A stretch of 51,296 bases of DNA from Nemertoderma westbladi (GCA_032718475.1 JAUCBJ010000889.1:1-51296), one strand, 5' to 3'. Positions 1 to 12,600 are shown, counted from the stretch's first letter. Notes: generated by a model not told the origin, from the letters alone. Numbers and translations: made by a program.

Positions 1-179
1 TAGTACTTTTCCGAAAAATATATTGTCTTCCTAGTAGTGAAAACCGTTTTCAAAAATATTTGGTACTTTTCGAGTTATAGCACCATTTTTTAACCCTACT
101 TTTGGCACTTTTTTTGAGACGTTTTTTGAAAATTACATTTCATTAAATATGAATTGTAACATCTCTATTTTTGATTTAC

Positions 180-960
180 ACCGGTTTTTTGGTGTTAGAA
201 ATTGGATGGAGGATGGAATTCATATAAATTGATTTAGAAATTTCAAACTTGTTTTTTTCGGTGGGTGCCAAATTTTGGTGCCAGCACCAAATTTTGAAAT
301 ATGTCAATTTTGTAAATTGATTGTTTGAAACTTGTTTTTTACGCAATTGGGGTTTTTTGGGTTCTGGATTCGATGAAATATATACGAGTTGCACCAAGCG
401 TATCAAACTTGTATTTTTCGATGCTGTGTGCAAATTTTGGTGCTAGCACGAAATTGTGAAATACCATCAAATATATGCATTGTGACAATTTATGTCTTCC
501 GTTGGACCAGGCTTATGGCTGTTCTGAATTCAATGGAATATCTCAGTATCGAGCACTAGACATCTCACACTTGTACTTTTCGGATGTGGGTGCACAATGT
601 GGTGCTAGCACCTAATTTTGAAAACCAGCAAATTATGTCAATTGATTGTGTCACCTTGTTTCTTGCGTTATACGGGTTTGTGAGGGTTCTGAATTCAATG
701 GAATCATTGAAAAAATTGCATAAGAGTTCTCAAACTTGTATTTTTCGCCGGTGGGTGAAAATTGTTGTGCCAGCACCAAATTTTGGAAAATATGCAAATT
801 GATCAGTAGATAGTATCACCTTGTTTCTTGCGTTATACGGGTTTATGAGGGTCCTGAATCCGATGGAATCTATAAAAACAGCACTGGACATCTCAAAATT
901 GTACTTTTTGGTGATGGGTACGAAATTTGGTGCTAGCAACAAAATTTGCCAAATTACGCC
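180..960. repeat. Tandem repeat, ~163-bp period, with an internal palindrome
   Basis: Five diverged units can be aligned on a core GGTGCCAGCACC / GGTGCTAGCA that recurs near 277, 439, 601, 766 and 929, a spacing of 162-165 bp. In the first unit the core is the centre of an imperfect palindrome (AAATTTTGG on one side, CCAAATTTTG on the other). Units 3 and 4 share a further stretch containing CACCTTGTTTCTTGCG. Short ORFs on both strands (for example 176-433 and 730-978) follow the repeat phase and are not supported as genes. It is probably satellite-like DNA; the family is not recognised. Confidence 0.7.
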
Positions 961-1403
961 GACAAATACAAGTAGCAATGATCTGGCATATTAGAAATGT
1001 ATTCCATTAGAATCAGCGCCCTCGAAAACCTGAAAATGGGAATTTATAGCATCGTATAAGAGAATTAACAATTGTGTGTTCTAACTGAAAAGTGCTGGTT
1101 ACTTGTTTTTTTCATTTTTTTCCTACGCAGAGAGGACTAAACAGCCATTTATAGTAATCATATCATTTTTAAATATTTTCTAATGTATTTTACACCCCAG
1201 AAAACCTATATTGAAAAATAATTAGCCGAAAATGTAACTGTCAAATTTTGTGAAAATTGCGCACTACTTGTAATTTTGGTGCCGCAATATAACCACACCA
1301 GTACATTTTTTCGAAAAAATTTTTTTTCGGTCGGATCCAGACAAGTGATACCTACGTACAAACAAAAAATCAGACGTTTTCGTAAATATTTGTAGATTTT
1401 AGA

Positions 1404-1454
1404 GGGGGGGGGGGGGGGGGGGGGTCAATATGACCCCCCCACCCCCCCCCCCCC
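1404..1454. repeat. Poly-G / poly-C inverted homopolymers
   Basis: A run of 21 G (1404-1424) is followed by TCAATATGA and then 7 C, an A and 13 C. The core 1418-1440 (seven G, TCA, ATA, TGA, seven C) is a perfect inverted repeat. It sits immediately 5' of the truncated RT open frame at 1476, so it may mark the truncation junction of that element or a tract that is hard to assemble. Confidence 0.85.
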
Positions 1455-1475
1455 GGTATTTGTACAACATTTTAT

Positions 1476-3333
1476 AGCCCGGTACTAACAGGGTTATGGG
1501 AGGAACACCAGGGTGATGGTTGGGGCGTTTTACTAGTCGACGCTAGAAACGCTTTTAACGCAGTAAACCGAGTGACAGCACTCTGGAACTTTCGTATGCT
1601 TTGGCCACGCGAGTCCCGCTTCTTGTTCAACACATACCGGGGGTATGCCTCCCTGATTATCCATGGTGAGCGAGGGGCGGTCACCCTACCTAGTAGGGAA
1701 GGTTGGACGCAGGGGGACCCCTTTGCGATGCTAGGTTACGCGGTCGCGGTGTATTCCCTCATCATTAAGCTAAAGAATTCAGTGGCATGGACTCAAGTAT
1801 GGTTCGCTGACGATGCTCAGAATGCCACTACATTATCTGACTTGCTCGAGTGGTTTATTCTCCTCAAGGAGCTCGGCCCCTCCTACAGCTATTACCCAGA
1901 GCCTGACAAGTGTATGTTGGTTGTTGAGGACTGTGATGTTACCCTAGCCCAAGAGTTGTTCCGTGACCTTGGGGTTAGGGTGGATGGACGAGGAATTGTA
2001 AAGGGCACTCGTACTCTGGGCGGCTTTGTGGGTGATGCTTCCCTCCAGGCCGAGTATATCTCCGGGAAGGTAGCGACATGGGAGTGTGCAGTGTCTAGAT
2101 TAGCCAGTGTTGCTACCAATCAGCCACAGGCTGCTTATGCTGCATTCACCAGGAGTCTGCAATGTGAATGGGACTACCTACAGCGAGTCATTCCTGTCAC
2201 GTTGGATTAGGACCCTTCGCCCTATACATCCATTGAACGAGTAGTTGCAGATTCGTTCATCCCTGCCATCCTAGACGCTCTGTCAACTGCTTTAGAGCGA
2301 GAGTTTTTCGCACTACCACCGCGATCTGGGGGCCTGGTTATCTGGAACCCTTGTGAGACAGCTTCACTCTCTTACACGACTTTGCATGAAGGTACTGCAG
2401 TGGCAGTCGCTGCTATCAAAGGTGACACCGTTTTCTCACATGCAGACCACATGAGTTGCCTGAAGGAAGCCAAGAACAAACAACGTCTCCAGAAACAGCC
2501 CAAGGAGGAGGAGGTGAATGGGAAAGTGTCCGACTGCCCCCCCCCCCCCCCCCTGAACGAGTTCGCACGATTGAGCAGGCTGCTTCGGAACGGACCTCAG
2601 GCTGGTTCACGGTCGCCCCAGTCTGATGTCACCACTTTTACCTGTCTGCCAATGAATTCCGGGATGGTCTTTACCTCCGATATGGACGTCCCCTGGTTGG
2701 TGCCCATGCGAGGTGTGATGGTTGCAGGGAAGTATTTACCACAACCCACGCGCTCGATTGCAAGAAGGGGCGCCTGGTAACCCTCCGCCACAATGAGGTT
2801 CGGGACATCCAGGGCGACCTGTTCAGTCTCGCCTTCCCTGAGTCATGCATAGCATGGGAGCCAGTGATTCGTGAGGTGACATGGGGTGGTGGGTCTACGT
2901 GCAGACCTTTCGGTAAGGGGCTATTGGCAGCCACAGAGACGGGCATTATTCGATGTTCGGGACGTTGACCCTGGTGCCCCCTCATACGTGTCGCTTCTGA
3001 CGGCCTCCATACTGATTGATGCTGAGCATGAGAAGAAGACGAAATACCACGACGCCTGTGCCCTTCGTCAGGCCGATTTTACCCCTCTTGTGGTAACGGT
3101 GGATGGCTTGCTCGCCCCTGAGTACTCCATGGCGTTATAGAGGCTGGCCGACAGGCCAGAAATTGGCAAATAAAATATCCAAGAAATTGGCAAAGCCTTA
3201 CAGCTGTGTCATGGGATGGGTGAGGGCGCGCCTCTCGTTTGGGGTCCTGAGGGCAACTTGTGCCTGCTTAAGGGCGTCGAGGACAAAGTGGCGTAGTATT
3301 GGGGCAGAGCATGGTGCTGGAATCCCCTTAGGT
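1476..3333 (+). pseudogene. Broken LINE: RT + CCHC + restriction-like-endonuclease region
   Basis: Remains of a non-LTR retrotransposon polyprotein. In frame from 1476 there is an RT motif A (LVDARNAFNAVNR, near 1530-1571), then QGDPFAMLGYA (near 1710) and the catalytic FADD (near 1804). An in-frame TAG at 2208-2210 interrupts an otherwise continuous frame that runs to a 17-bp poly-C (2537-2553), after which homology continues in another frame. There follow a zinc-binding pattern C-x2-C...H-x4-C (CDGC...HALDC, about 2708-2755) and RHNEVRD. A third frame (about 2886-3138) reads ADLSVRGYW...FDVRDVD, like the PD-(D/E)XK core of restriction-like endonucleases, and a fourth (about 3165-3333) holds the tail. 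CCHC followed by such a nuclease C-terminal to RT is the arrangement of the R2/CRE/NeSL-type LINEs; the clade assignment is inferred. The 5' end is missing. One stop and at least three frame changes make it inactive. Confidence 0.8.
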
Positions 3334-3345
3334 TTACGTATCTGA

Positions 3346-3665
3346 AACTGTATGGTGTAATGCCAAGTAACAACAGGGAAGGAGTGGAAATACTAACTCA
3401 AACTATTGTATATAAACTCTTCATGATTATTTGTTAGATTTAATTCTTGTTTTTGAAGTTTGTAATTATATCTGAATAATTAAGTACGGGTAGGCAGGTT
3501 AAACAGTAACAATTAATTACCGCACAACTGAAAATTAAAAAGATCATGTTCCAACCGGGCTAACTATCTCAAACTAGTAAAATGGAAATTAACTACATTA
3601 TTACTATACCATCTCGTAGATTATTTATATTAATGGAGATAATTGCAATAAGTGTACCATAATAG
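3346..3665. other. AT-rich intergenic stretch
   Basis: No coding frame, RNA gene or clear repeat was recognised between the end of the first LINE relic and the 114-bp direct repeat. Confidence 0.6.
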
Positions 3666-3779
3666 TATCCATATTAATATAGTAATAGTAATAATATCCT
3701 ATAGTGTGTCATTAACATAGAGTTATAGTTATTTTTATAGTTATAGAGCGAGTTAAACATTTTGGCTGCTGATATTAGG
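3666..3779 (+). repeat. 114-bp direct repeat, left copy
   Basis: Identical to 5733-5846 except for one base (GAGTTAAACATT here, GAGTTATACATT on the right). The two copies bracket a ~1.95-kb segment that ends in a truncated LINE and its AAT-rich tail. The pair can be read as an unusually long target-site duplication or as a segmental duplication. Confidence 0.85.
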
Positions 3780-4152
3780 CTGCTGACCATAATAGTATTA
3801 ATTACCATTAATACGTATTTACTGCATCTCATTTTAAATTTATACGCATATATTTAATCTCATTTTTACGACATCAGAGACCGACCCTTTTATTAATACG
3901 TATATATATATTTCATCTTATTTTAATACAAATATTTCTATCTAATTTCATATAACATCCAGTCTTCTGACCCTTTTAACTTCTTCGTTTAATCTCATAA
4001 TTAGCACGGCCTTTTTGAGACCAATTACATACAGTAATAATTTTAACTCGATGTATTTTAATGTACCTTAAATAATTATTAACTCATATTTTAAACTAAG
4101 TAATGTATGAATGTGTATTAACTCATATTTTAAACTATGTAATGTATCTCTT
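3780..4152. other. AT-rich filler at the 5' side of the LINE insertion
   Basis: AT-rich sequence with no RT homology. It includes a 31-bp direct repeat (4078-4108 and 4117-4147, one mismatch, beginning ATTAACTCATATTTTAAACT). It lies inside the 114-bp flanking repeats but is not recognisable LINE coding sequence, so it may be transduced or previously resident DNA. Confidence 0.5.
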
Positions 4153-5560
4153 ATGGGGGAAACCCCATCACCATATAATACTATAGTTAAATTCGTTGAA
4201 AAGTTGAAAACAAATAAGTTGGTGCCAGTTCCCAAGAAGGGCAACCTAACACTCTATGGTTCTTTTCGGGGAATCTCATTGATCTCGATTGCTGCAAAGC
4301 TATACAATAGGATTCTATTAAATCGCATCAGGGATCCCATTGAGAGACTGCTCCGTGGAAATCAGAATGGGTTCCGTAAAGGTCGTGGGACCATGGAGCC
4401 CATTTTGGCACTTAGAAGGATAATTGAAGAATTATCAAAAAAGAAAGACAGGCATCTGGCTGTTATCTTTGTTGACTTCTTCAAGGCCTTTGATTCAGTC
4501 TCTCGCTCACGTATGTTCAGCATACTTTCATTATATGGGATTCCTGATGAAATTATTGCAGCAATCAGATCAGTATACGATGGTTCGACAACATTTGTGT
4601 CTAATGTTGACGGTGACACAGAACCATTTGAAGTGTTATGGGGCGTCCTCCAAGGAGACACACTTGCACCATTCTTGTTCATTATTGTGGTTGACTATGT
4701 TCTACGCATGTCCTTAGATCATCATAATGATGATGGGGTGATGATAACTCCACCTACTGGCTCCAGAAGTCGAGGAAATCCTGCCAAGTACCTAACTGAT
4801 CTAGACTTTGCTGATGACTTAGGAGTACTCTCAGAATCATTAGAGGGAGCCCAACGGCTCCTCAGCTCATTAGAACATGCTGCTTCTAGTGTTGGTCTTT
4901 TTATTAACTCCAGAAAGAAAACTTCAGCAAGTTTCTGATCGGATGAGCATAAGCTCAAAGGATGGTATGCTTGAGCATGTGGACGACTTCTGTTACCTGG
5001 GATCATGGATCCGGAAGTCAGGTGAGGACCTTCGAATACGTAAGGGAAAGGCATGGGCAGCCTTGAATAGGCTTTCCAGGATTTGGAAGTCACCGAGAAT
5101 TAATCGGAAACTTAAGGTCCGATTATTTAGAGCAGCAGTAGTTCCAGTACTCCTCTACGGGAGTCCATGCTGGGCTCTAACTGCTGAGGACACCAAATCT
5201 CTGGATGGCACATTCACAAGAATGCTACGCCGGGTTCATTGTGTCAAGTGCAATGCACACATCTCCAACCAGACACTATATAACATTGGAGGTGTCTCAT
5301 TGGTTCCCCCAAGCTTGACACTAGAACAAAATCGCCTCCGCTTTGCAGGACATTGCTTTCGCCGTGAGGACCAGCCAGTGCATAATCTTATACTTTGGCA
5401 GCCTCATGGAGTGAATAAGCATGGTGGACAGCCCATGACTTTCTTGAGACGCATCTTAATGGACACTGGCCTTAAAGATGCGGATGATCTAGCAAATGTC
5501 ATGGGTGATAGGGAGTTGTGGCGGTGCAATTTTGTTGACAAACCGGCACAGCATTCTTAA
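4153..5560 (+). pseudogene. 5'-truncated LINE reverse transcriptase
   Basis: Non-LTR retrotransposon RT. The first open frame (to 4938) holds the fingers region (VPVPKKGN, SFRGISLIS), the QNGFRKGRGT motif, motif A VDFFKAFDSVSR (about 4470-4506), QGDTLAPFLF (about 4650) and FADD (about 4807). Translation homology then moves to another frame (about 4900-5557), which carries the thumb/connection region typical of LINEs (FCYLGSWIRKSGE, RLFRAAVVPVLLYGS) and ends at a stop at 5558-5560. No endonuclease domain is present upstream, so the copy is 5' truncated; the frame change near 4900-4940 also breaks it. The 3' side runs into an AAT microsatellite, as expected for several LINE clades. A second, more decayed copy of the same family is at 7283-7595. 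Confidence 0.88.
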
Positions 5561-5653
5561 AAATGCAGCTGCAATGCAGCATGCCGATCCTAGTAGTATA
5601 GTTAAATTGTCTATGCAGTCTTTGTTCAGTTCTAAGTTATGGTGTAAATTTAT

Positions 5654-5666
5654 ATTAATAATAATA

Positions 5667-5732
<66 letters not shown>
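5654..5732 (+). repeat. (AAT)n tail of the LINE
   Basis: About 80 bp of nearly pure AAT/ATA triplets, ending exactly where the right-hand 114-bp direct repeat starts. The position suggests a microsatellite-type 3' tail of the LINE at 4153-5560. Confidence 0.8.
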
Positions 5733-5734
<2 letters not shown>

Positions 5735-5846
5735 TCCATATTAATATAGTAATAGTAATAATATCCTATAGTGTGTCATTAACATAGAGTTATAGTTATT
5801 TTTATAGTTATAGAGCGAGTTATACATTTTGGCTGCTGATATTAGG
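5733..5846 (+). repeat. 114-bp direct repeat, right copy
   Basis: Right partner of 3666-3779, with 113 of 114 positions identical. It begins directly after the AAT tail. Confidence 0.85.
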
Positions 5847-6000
5847 AATGTATTGTAACCATATTTGTTTCGAATCATAAGTATTTTTATTGTCTTGGTT
5901 CTAATATTTATTTGCTATGTGGTGTTTTTTAGTTGGTCAATAAAAGGAAGCCGTGTGTAATGCAGGAATCAGATCTAACATGTACCTGTAATAACTATTT

Positions 6001-6135
6001 ACATACTTGTGTCTAAAGTAGCACTTTACAGTGTGATGATCAGAGTGGCTTTGCTACACGAACGAACGTTAGTGAGTGATTGAAAATAAAGCCACGAGGA
6101 TCAGAACACTGTAAAGTACTTTGCAACAAGTATGT
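6001..6135. repeat. 135-bp imperfect hairpin
   Basis: Outer arms ACATACTTGT (6001-6010) and ACAAGTATGT (6126-6135) pair perfectly. Inner arms 6023-6052 and 6088-6117 pair over about 30 bp with a few mismatches (ACTTTACAGTGT... against ...ACACTGTAAAGT). No coding potential. It is either a small fold-back element or a hairpin RNA template; the sequence alone does not decide. Confidence 0.75.
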
Positions 6136-6141
6136 ATGTAG

Positions 6142-6622
6142 TTTTATTCCAAAATTTTAACATTACGAAATGATTGCACATATACATTATAAGTGATATA
6201 AACTGCACAAATTATATTATTTCCTGTAAAAATAAATATAAAAATGACATAAATTATGTTATATATAAGTTAGCTTATATTTATGGTGGCGTTTGGAGCC
6301 ATGTTATAATAATATAGCTAGGCCCTAGTGGTTATTAATAGCTCTACCCCGCCTACCGGTAGGTAATGCAGTAGGACTATTTGGCTGTCACGAAAATTTC
6401 CACCTATTGTTTACGTGGTATCCAATGACGGCGTTAAGTAATGTCCCCTTAGTGGACATTACTTAACGCCGTCATGGGTTACCACGTAAACAATAACACC
6501 AAATAAAATACTAAATGTACAGGCCAATACAATGCTGTAATGTCCTAGAAAGTTGGAAAGTGCTAAATAACAATTCGCTGTTAATACTAACGGCGTTGAG
6601 TAATGTTACAATTTTGGAATAA
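6142..6622. mobile_element. MITE-like element with 23-bp TIRs and nested 41-bp hairpin
   Basis: Terminal inverted repeats 6143-6165 and 6600-6622 (TTTATTCCAAAATT... and its complement) match with about one mismatch. Inside, 6406-6446 and 6454-6494 form a 41-bp hairpin with two mismatches and a 7-nt loop; its arm contains GACGGCGTTAAGTAATGTCC. A related motif, CGGCGTTGAGTAATGTT, adjoins the right terminus. It encodes no protein and looks like a non-autonomous DNA transposon; the superfamily and target duplication are not clear. Confidence 0.65.
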
Positions 6623-7282
6623 AGATATTTTGTTGAGTGGAACACTCATAGGGCGTTTAAGTGTGGAAGTCTTGTAACTGTTCTTAGTTCAGTTCCAGTG
6701 CTTTCTTGTATTTTTTTTATATGATACGGAGAGCATAATTTTGTATTTAATTGTGGTAGGGCATTACGAGTGTTTTATACAGCATTAGTTTCGTTAATAG
6801 AGGTAGTTGTCCTTTTATCTGTCTTAGTAATGATATTGTCATAAACATTTATTGCTGGGTTGTATGTAGCTGTTCCTTTCATGATATTTTATTATGGAGG
6901 AATTCTCGCGCTATCGTCACCGGCGTGGTAATCATTTTCTTGATACAACATACAATTGTAGCAACTTTTGTTTGATGTTAGTCTGGGTCTCTCTTGTAAT
7001 AACTGTTGTTATTCATTTCATTAGTCATCTGTGGTCAACCCGCTCTACCCCAAACTGTATCGATTTTTATTATCTATAATAACCCCCAGATATTTAATTT
7101 CTGTTGATTGGTCAATTATTTTATTGTTTAAGATTAAATTTAGGCTATTTATCTCAGGTGTTCGTGGTTTTGGGCTTCGTAGTAACAGTACTGTTTTAGT
7201 CTGTGTTATTGATTTGAATAGCTGTTCTATTATTTGTTTGTGTAGTTTATCTACAGCTAGAGGTTTTGGTTCTCTGGACGCC
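6623..7282. other. Intergenic, no gene seen
   Basis: AT-rich. Short open frames here (6894-7079, 7031-7348) have low-complexity, random-looking translations and match no domain I know. Confidence 0.5.
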
Positions 7283-7595
7283 AGAAGAAATTATTACAGT
7301 TCTCTGATCACTGTACGATGGTTCCACCACATTAGTGTCTCCTGCTGATGGTGGCGACACAGATCCATTCGAAGTCTTATGGGGAGTCCTTCACGGTGAC
7401 ACACTTGCACTCTTTTTATTCGTAATTGTGATTGACTGACTATGTTATACGCATGTCCTTAGATCATCATAATGATTATGGGTGATGATAACTCCACCTA
7501 CTGTACTGCCACAAATAAATAAATCCATTAAATTACCTTACTGATCTAGAATTTGCTGATGACTTAGGGGTACCTGTACTGTCAGAATCACTCGG
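7283..7595 (+). pseudogene. Decayed fragment of the LINE RT seen at 4549-4850
   Basis: Nucleotide similarity to the RT core of the 4153-5560 LINE is obvious. Shared strings include CGATGGTTC, GTCCTTAGATCATCATAATG, TGATGATAACTCCACCTACT and TTTGCTGATGACTTAGG, in the same order. It carries several indels and stops, for example a duplicated GACT in the region of the VDY motif. It spans the QGDTLA to FADD part only. A 22-bp poly-G follows at 7611. Confidence 0.8.
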
Positions 7596-7610
7596 AAACA
7601 TATTAAGTTA

Positions 7611-7632
7611 GGGGGGGGGGGGGGGGGGGGGG
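7611..7632 (+). repeat. Poly-G, 22 bp
   Basis: Uninterrupted G run directly downstream of the decayed LINE fragment. Confidence 0.9.
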
Positions 7633-9609
7633 TTGCGATCTTTGTCAGGTGATCAAAGTAGTATTATACTTAATTATACTTAATATACGTAATATATATA
7701 ATGCAGCTGCAATGCAGCACTCCGATAGCAGTAGTAGTATTTCCTAGACGAGCGCCAAGGTTAGAGTAACTCACCACACCCATTGATTCTCTATCAAATT
7801 GAAATCCACATAAAAGACTATTAAGAACAGCACTAAACATCATCACATGACTTATGCTGAGATTTATTGTCAAATACCATGAATGTTGGTGACAGGTGAT
7901 GAATATATATCCTGGGTGTTATATCCTTGGTTATCTTACAGTATGGGAAACTTCCGTTAAGATTATTGGTTCCCATGACCTGAGTCATATTCGTGGAACA
8001 TAGTCACGGATTTCAATTAATTATAATCGATTTCTACGTACACACACCCCTTTCTTGTATAAAGATGACAAACATTACATTACAGAGATATTTGCGATAG
8101 ATAATATCTCCCTTGGAACACACAGCCCATTAATTAGTGAACTAAATGTTAACACCCATATTTGTAGAAGTAAAGTTCAGTTGTTACCAAACCATATAAA
8201 GGCTGTGAAACGGCTGTGTGTCAGTCAGTATACCTTACGAGTACTTAATCACAGTGTCGCAGAATCGCTACAATTTATTCAGCTCCAAAGATCCTGACGA
8301 AAGACAAAATTTATCTACAAATAAATGTAAGTTTGTAATCTAATTGCGTTGCCTTATGTTATACATATAAAGTAGCAAAGGTGCAGAAATATTTTTGTAG
8401 AAATAGATACATTTTTAGTAATATATTTTCTCCTGAACATCTTATATTAAATCTTTCACCAACATTATTAATGTTGCTTCATAAACATACAACAACATTC
8501 CAGTCACAGTGTGACCGTACACTTAATCAGGTTATACAGTATAAATAACTAGACCTATTATCTGTCTGTTCGTACATATTTAGACCTACCAGCTGTCTCT
8601 ATGTACATAAAGTACATACGGAGATTTACCATCAGTATGTACGTAGATACCAACACAGAACATCAATCTTTACATACATAGATACCTACTGTCATTATTA
8701 CTAAACCATAATTACTATCGGCTTGTAATATTATTATTTTAGGTTGATCAACGATACAGAAGATCAAATTCTAAGTGAATATAGACGAACCTCCCCAGTT
8801 ACCAACGTTCCTTCTCGTTCCATCCAATAACCTTCAGTTCCAGAACTTAATAATTGTAAATCAACCCATTGTAAGTTATACTTTTGTTATATATTATAAT
8901 GTGAGCCGTATTTTAGGGTGCAGGTTTAATAGTATTTATAATGGAATATGGAAGCAATGTTAAGTTTTTCGGTTGTGATATTTATGTTCCCGAGATATTC
9001 ATAGATATTTCGATAGTAAAACAATATCCTTCTGGTGGGTTTGGACGCAGAGTGGAGGCAGTTAGTTTGTAATGAATTATTTTACATTTTTTACATATTT
9101 TTTTTAATATATGTACGAGAATTATTTTATTTATTTAATATCGGCGAATAGGAGTCAGCATGGAATGAAGAAATTGCATTGAATTTGGTAAGATAAACCT
9201 ATTTTTGTAATCCATTTCTGTAATGATCTGTTTCGGAAGTAACCAAACCAATAGACACGGCGGTACGTATCATTTACCTTTACCGCAAACAAATTATTCC
9301 GTTAAAAATGAGTGTAAATGTTAGACCAAAACTCTATGTAGTCTATGATGATATATGTAAGCCGACCACTTGCGACTTACTCTTTATACATGACCCAAGA
9401 GTGGTTGGAACTTGGCCTAACCTAAATACCTTATGTGTAAACTAGCCGACTTCTAGCGATCCTCCATAAGTCACCTGTGGTCGGCTGGTCGGCTTTCATA
9501 TAAAATGAAATGAACTGGTATGTCTTTGCCAACGGAGTAATAGTCATAATAATATTTGTACCCACTTTATTATTCATATATACTAGTTAACAGATTCAAA
9601 ATAGAACAA
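7633..9609. other. Intergenic, no gene seen
   Basis: About 2 kb of AT-rich DNA. ORFs at 7670-7873, 8055-8297 and 8775-8963 lack recognisable domains or splice context. The left edge of the 42-bp array follows abruptly near 9610. Confidence 0.55.
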
Positions 9610-12600
9610 CACTTCGCCTCCCACACCCTCCACAGATCCACCTGTACTTCCCACTCCGCCTCCCACACCCTCCACAGATCCTCCTGCACTTCCCATTACA
9701 TCACCCACACCCTCCACAGATCCCCCCATACCTCCCACTCCGTCTCCTACACCCTCCACAAATCCCCACATACATCCCACTTCACCTCCCACACCCTCCA
9801 CAGATCATCCTGTACTTCCCACTCCCTCACCCACACCCTCCACAGATCCCCCCATACCTCCCACTCCGTCTCCTACACCCTCCACAGATCCCCCCATACA
9901 TCCCACTTCGCCTCCCACACCCGCCACAGATCCTCCTGAACTTCCCACTCCATCACCCACACCCTCCACAGATCCCCCATACCTCCCACTCCGTCTCCTA
10001 CACCCTCCTCAGATAACCCCATACATCCCACTTCGCCTCCCACACCCTCCAAAGATCCTCCTGTACTTTCCACTCCGCCTCCCACACCCTCCACAGATCC
10101 TCCTGTACTTCCCACTCCCTCACCCACACCCTCCACAGATCCCCCCATACCTCCCACTCCGTCTCCTACACCCTCCACAGATGCCCCCATACATCCCACT
10201 TCGCCTCCCACACCCTCCACAGATCCTCCTGTACTTCCCACTCCATCACCCACACCCTCCACACATCCCCCCACACCTCACACTCCGTCTCCTACTCCCT
10301 CCACAGATCCCCCCATACCTCCCACTCCGTCTCCCAACACCCGCCACAGATCCCCCGTACCTCCCACTCCATCACCCACACCCTCCACAGATCCCCCCGC
10401 CCACATACCTCCCACTTCGTCTCCCACACCCTCCACCGATCCTCCTGTACTTCCCACTCCGTCTCCCACACCCTCCACAGATCCCCCCATACCTCACACT
10501 CCGTCTCCTATTCCCTCCACAGATCCCCCATACCTCCCACTCCGTCTCCTACACTCTCCACAGATCCCCCCATACTTCCCACTCCGCATCCAACACCCTC
10601 CACAGATCCTCCTGTACTTCCTACACCGTCCACCGATCCCCCCATACCTCCCACTCCGTCTCCCACACCCTCCACAGATCCCCCCATACCTCCCATTCCG
10701 TCTCCCACACCCTCCACAGATCCCCCCATACCTCCCATTCCGTCTCCTACACCCTCCACAGATCCTCCTGTACTTCCCACTCCGTCTCCCACACCCTCCA
10801 CAGATCCCCCCATACCTCCCATTCCGTCTCCTACACCCTCCACAGATCCTCCTGTACTTTCCACTCCGCCTCCCACACCCTCCACAGATCCTCCTGTACT
10901 TCCCACTCCATCACCCACACCCTCCACATATCACCCCATACCTCACACTCCGTCTCCTACACCATCCACAGATGCCCACATACATCCCACTCCGTCTCCT
11001 ATACCCTCCACAGATGCCCCCATACATCCCACTTTGCCTCCCACACCCTCCACAGATCCTCATGTACTTCCCACTCCATCACCCACACCCTCCACACATC
11101 CCCCCATACCTCACACTCCGTCTCCTACTCCCTCCACAGATCCCCCCATACCTCCCACTCCGTCTCCTACTCCCTCCACAGATCCCCCCATACCTCCCAC
11201 TCCGTCTCCTACACCCTCCACAGATCCCCCATACCTCCCACTCCGTCTCCCCACACCCGCCACAGATCCCCCGTACCTCCCACTCCATCACCCACACCCT
11301 CCACAGATCCCCCCGCCCCCATACCCCCCACTTCGTCTCCCACACCCTCCACCGATCCTCCTGTACTTCCCACTCCGTCTCCCACACCCTCCACAGATCC
11401 CCCCATACCTCCCACTCCGTCTCCTATTCCCTCCACAGATCTCCCATACCTCCCACTCCGTCTCCTACACTCTCCACAGATCCCCCCATACTTCCCACTC
11501 CGCATCCAACACCCTCCACAGATCCTCCTGTACTTCCTACTCCGTCTCCTACACCGTCCACCGATCCCCCCATACCTCCCACTCCGTCTCCCACACCCTC
11601 CACAGATCCCCCCATACCTCCCATTCCGTCTCCCACACCCTCCACAGATCCCCCCATACCTCCCATTCCGTCTCCTACACCCTCCACAGATCCTCCTGTA
11701 CTTCCCACTCCGTCTCCCACACCCTCCACAGATCCTCCTGTACTTCCCATTCCATCACCCACACCCTCAACAGATCCCCCCATACCTCCTACTCCGTCTC
11801 CTACACCCTCCACAGATCCTCCCATAGTTCCCACTCCGCCTCCCACACCCTCCAAAGATCCTCCTGTACTTCACATTCCGTCTCCCACAACGTCCACAGA
11901 TCCTCCTGTACTTTCCACTCCGCCTCCCACACCCTCCACAGTTCCTCCTGTAATACCCACTCCGTCTCCCACACCCTCCACAGATCCACCTGTACTTCCC
12001 ACTCCGTCTCCCACACCGTCCACAGATCCTCCGGTACTTCACACTCCGTCTCGCACACCCTCCGCAGATCCCCCCATACCTCCCACTCCGTCTCCCACAC
12101 CCTCCACAGATCCTCTCGTACTTCCAACACAGTCTCCCACACCTTCCACAGATCATCCTGTACTTCCCACTCCGTCTCCTACACCCTCCACAGATCCTCC
12201 TGTATTTCCCACTCCGTCTCCCAGACCCTACACGGATCCCCACATACCTTCCACTCCGTCTCCTACACCCTCCACAGATGCCCCATACTTCCCACTTCGC
12301 CTCCCACACCTCCTGTACTGATCCTCCTGTACTTCCCACTCCCACTCCGTCTCCCACACCCTCCACAGATCCCCTCATACCTCCCAATCCGTCTCCCACA
12401 CCCTACACAGATCCCCCCATACTTCCCACTCCGCCTACCACACCCTCCACAGATCCTCCTGTTCTTCCCACTCCGTCTCCCCACACCCGCCACAGATCCC
12501 CCGTACCTCCCACTCCATCTCCAACACCCTACACAGATCCCCGCCTACCTCCCACTCCGTCTGCTACACCCTCCAGAGATCCTCCTGTTCTTCCCACTCC

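Noticed and set aside
1892-2119. Minus-strand ORFs opposite the first LINE (also 2416-2985)
   Set aside because: They are complementary to the RT reading frames, with no independent support.
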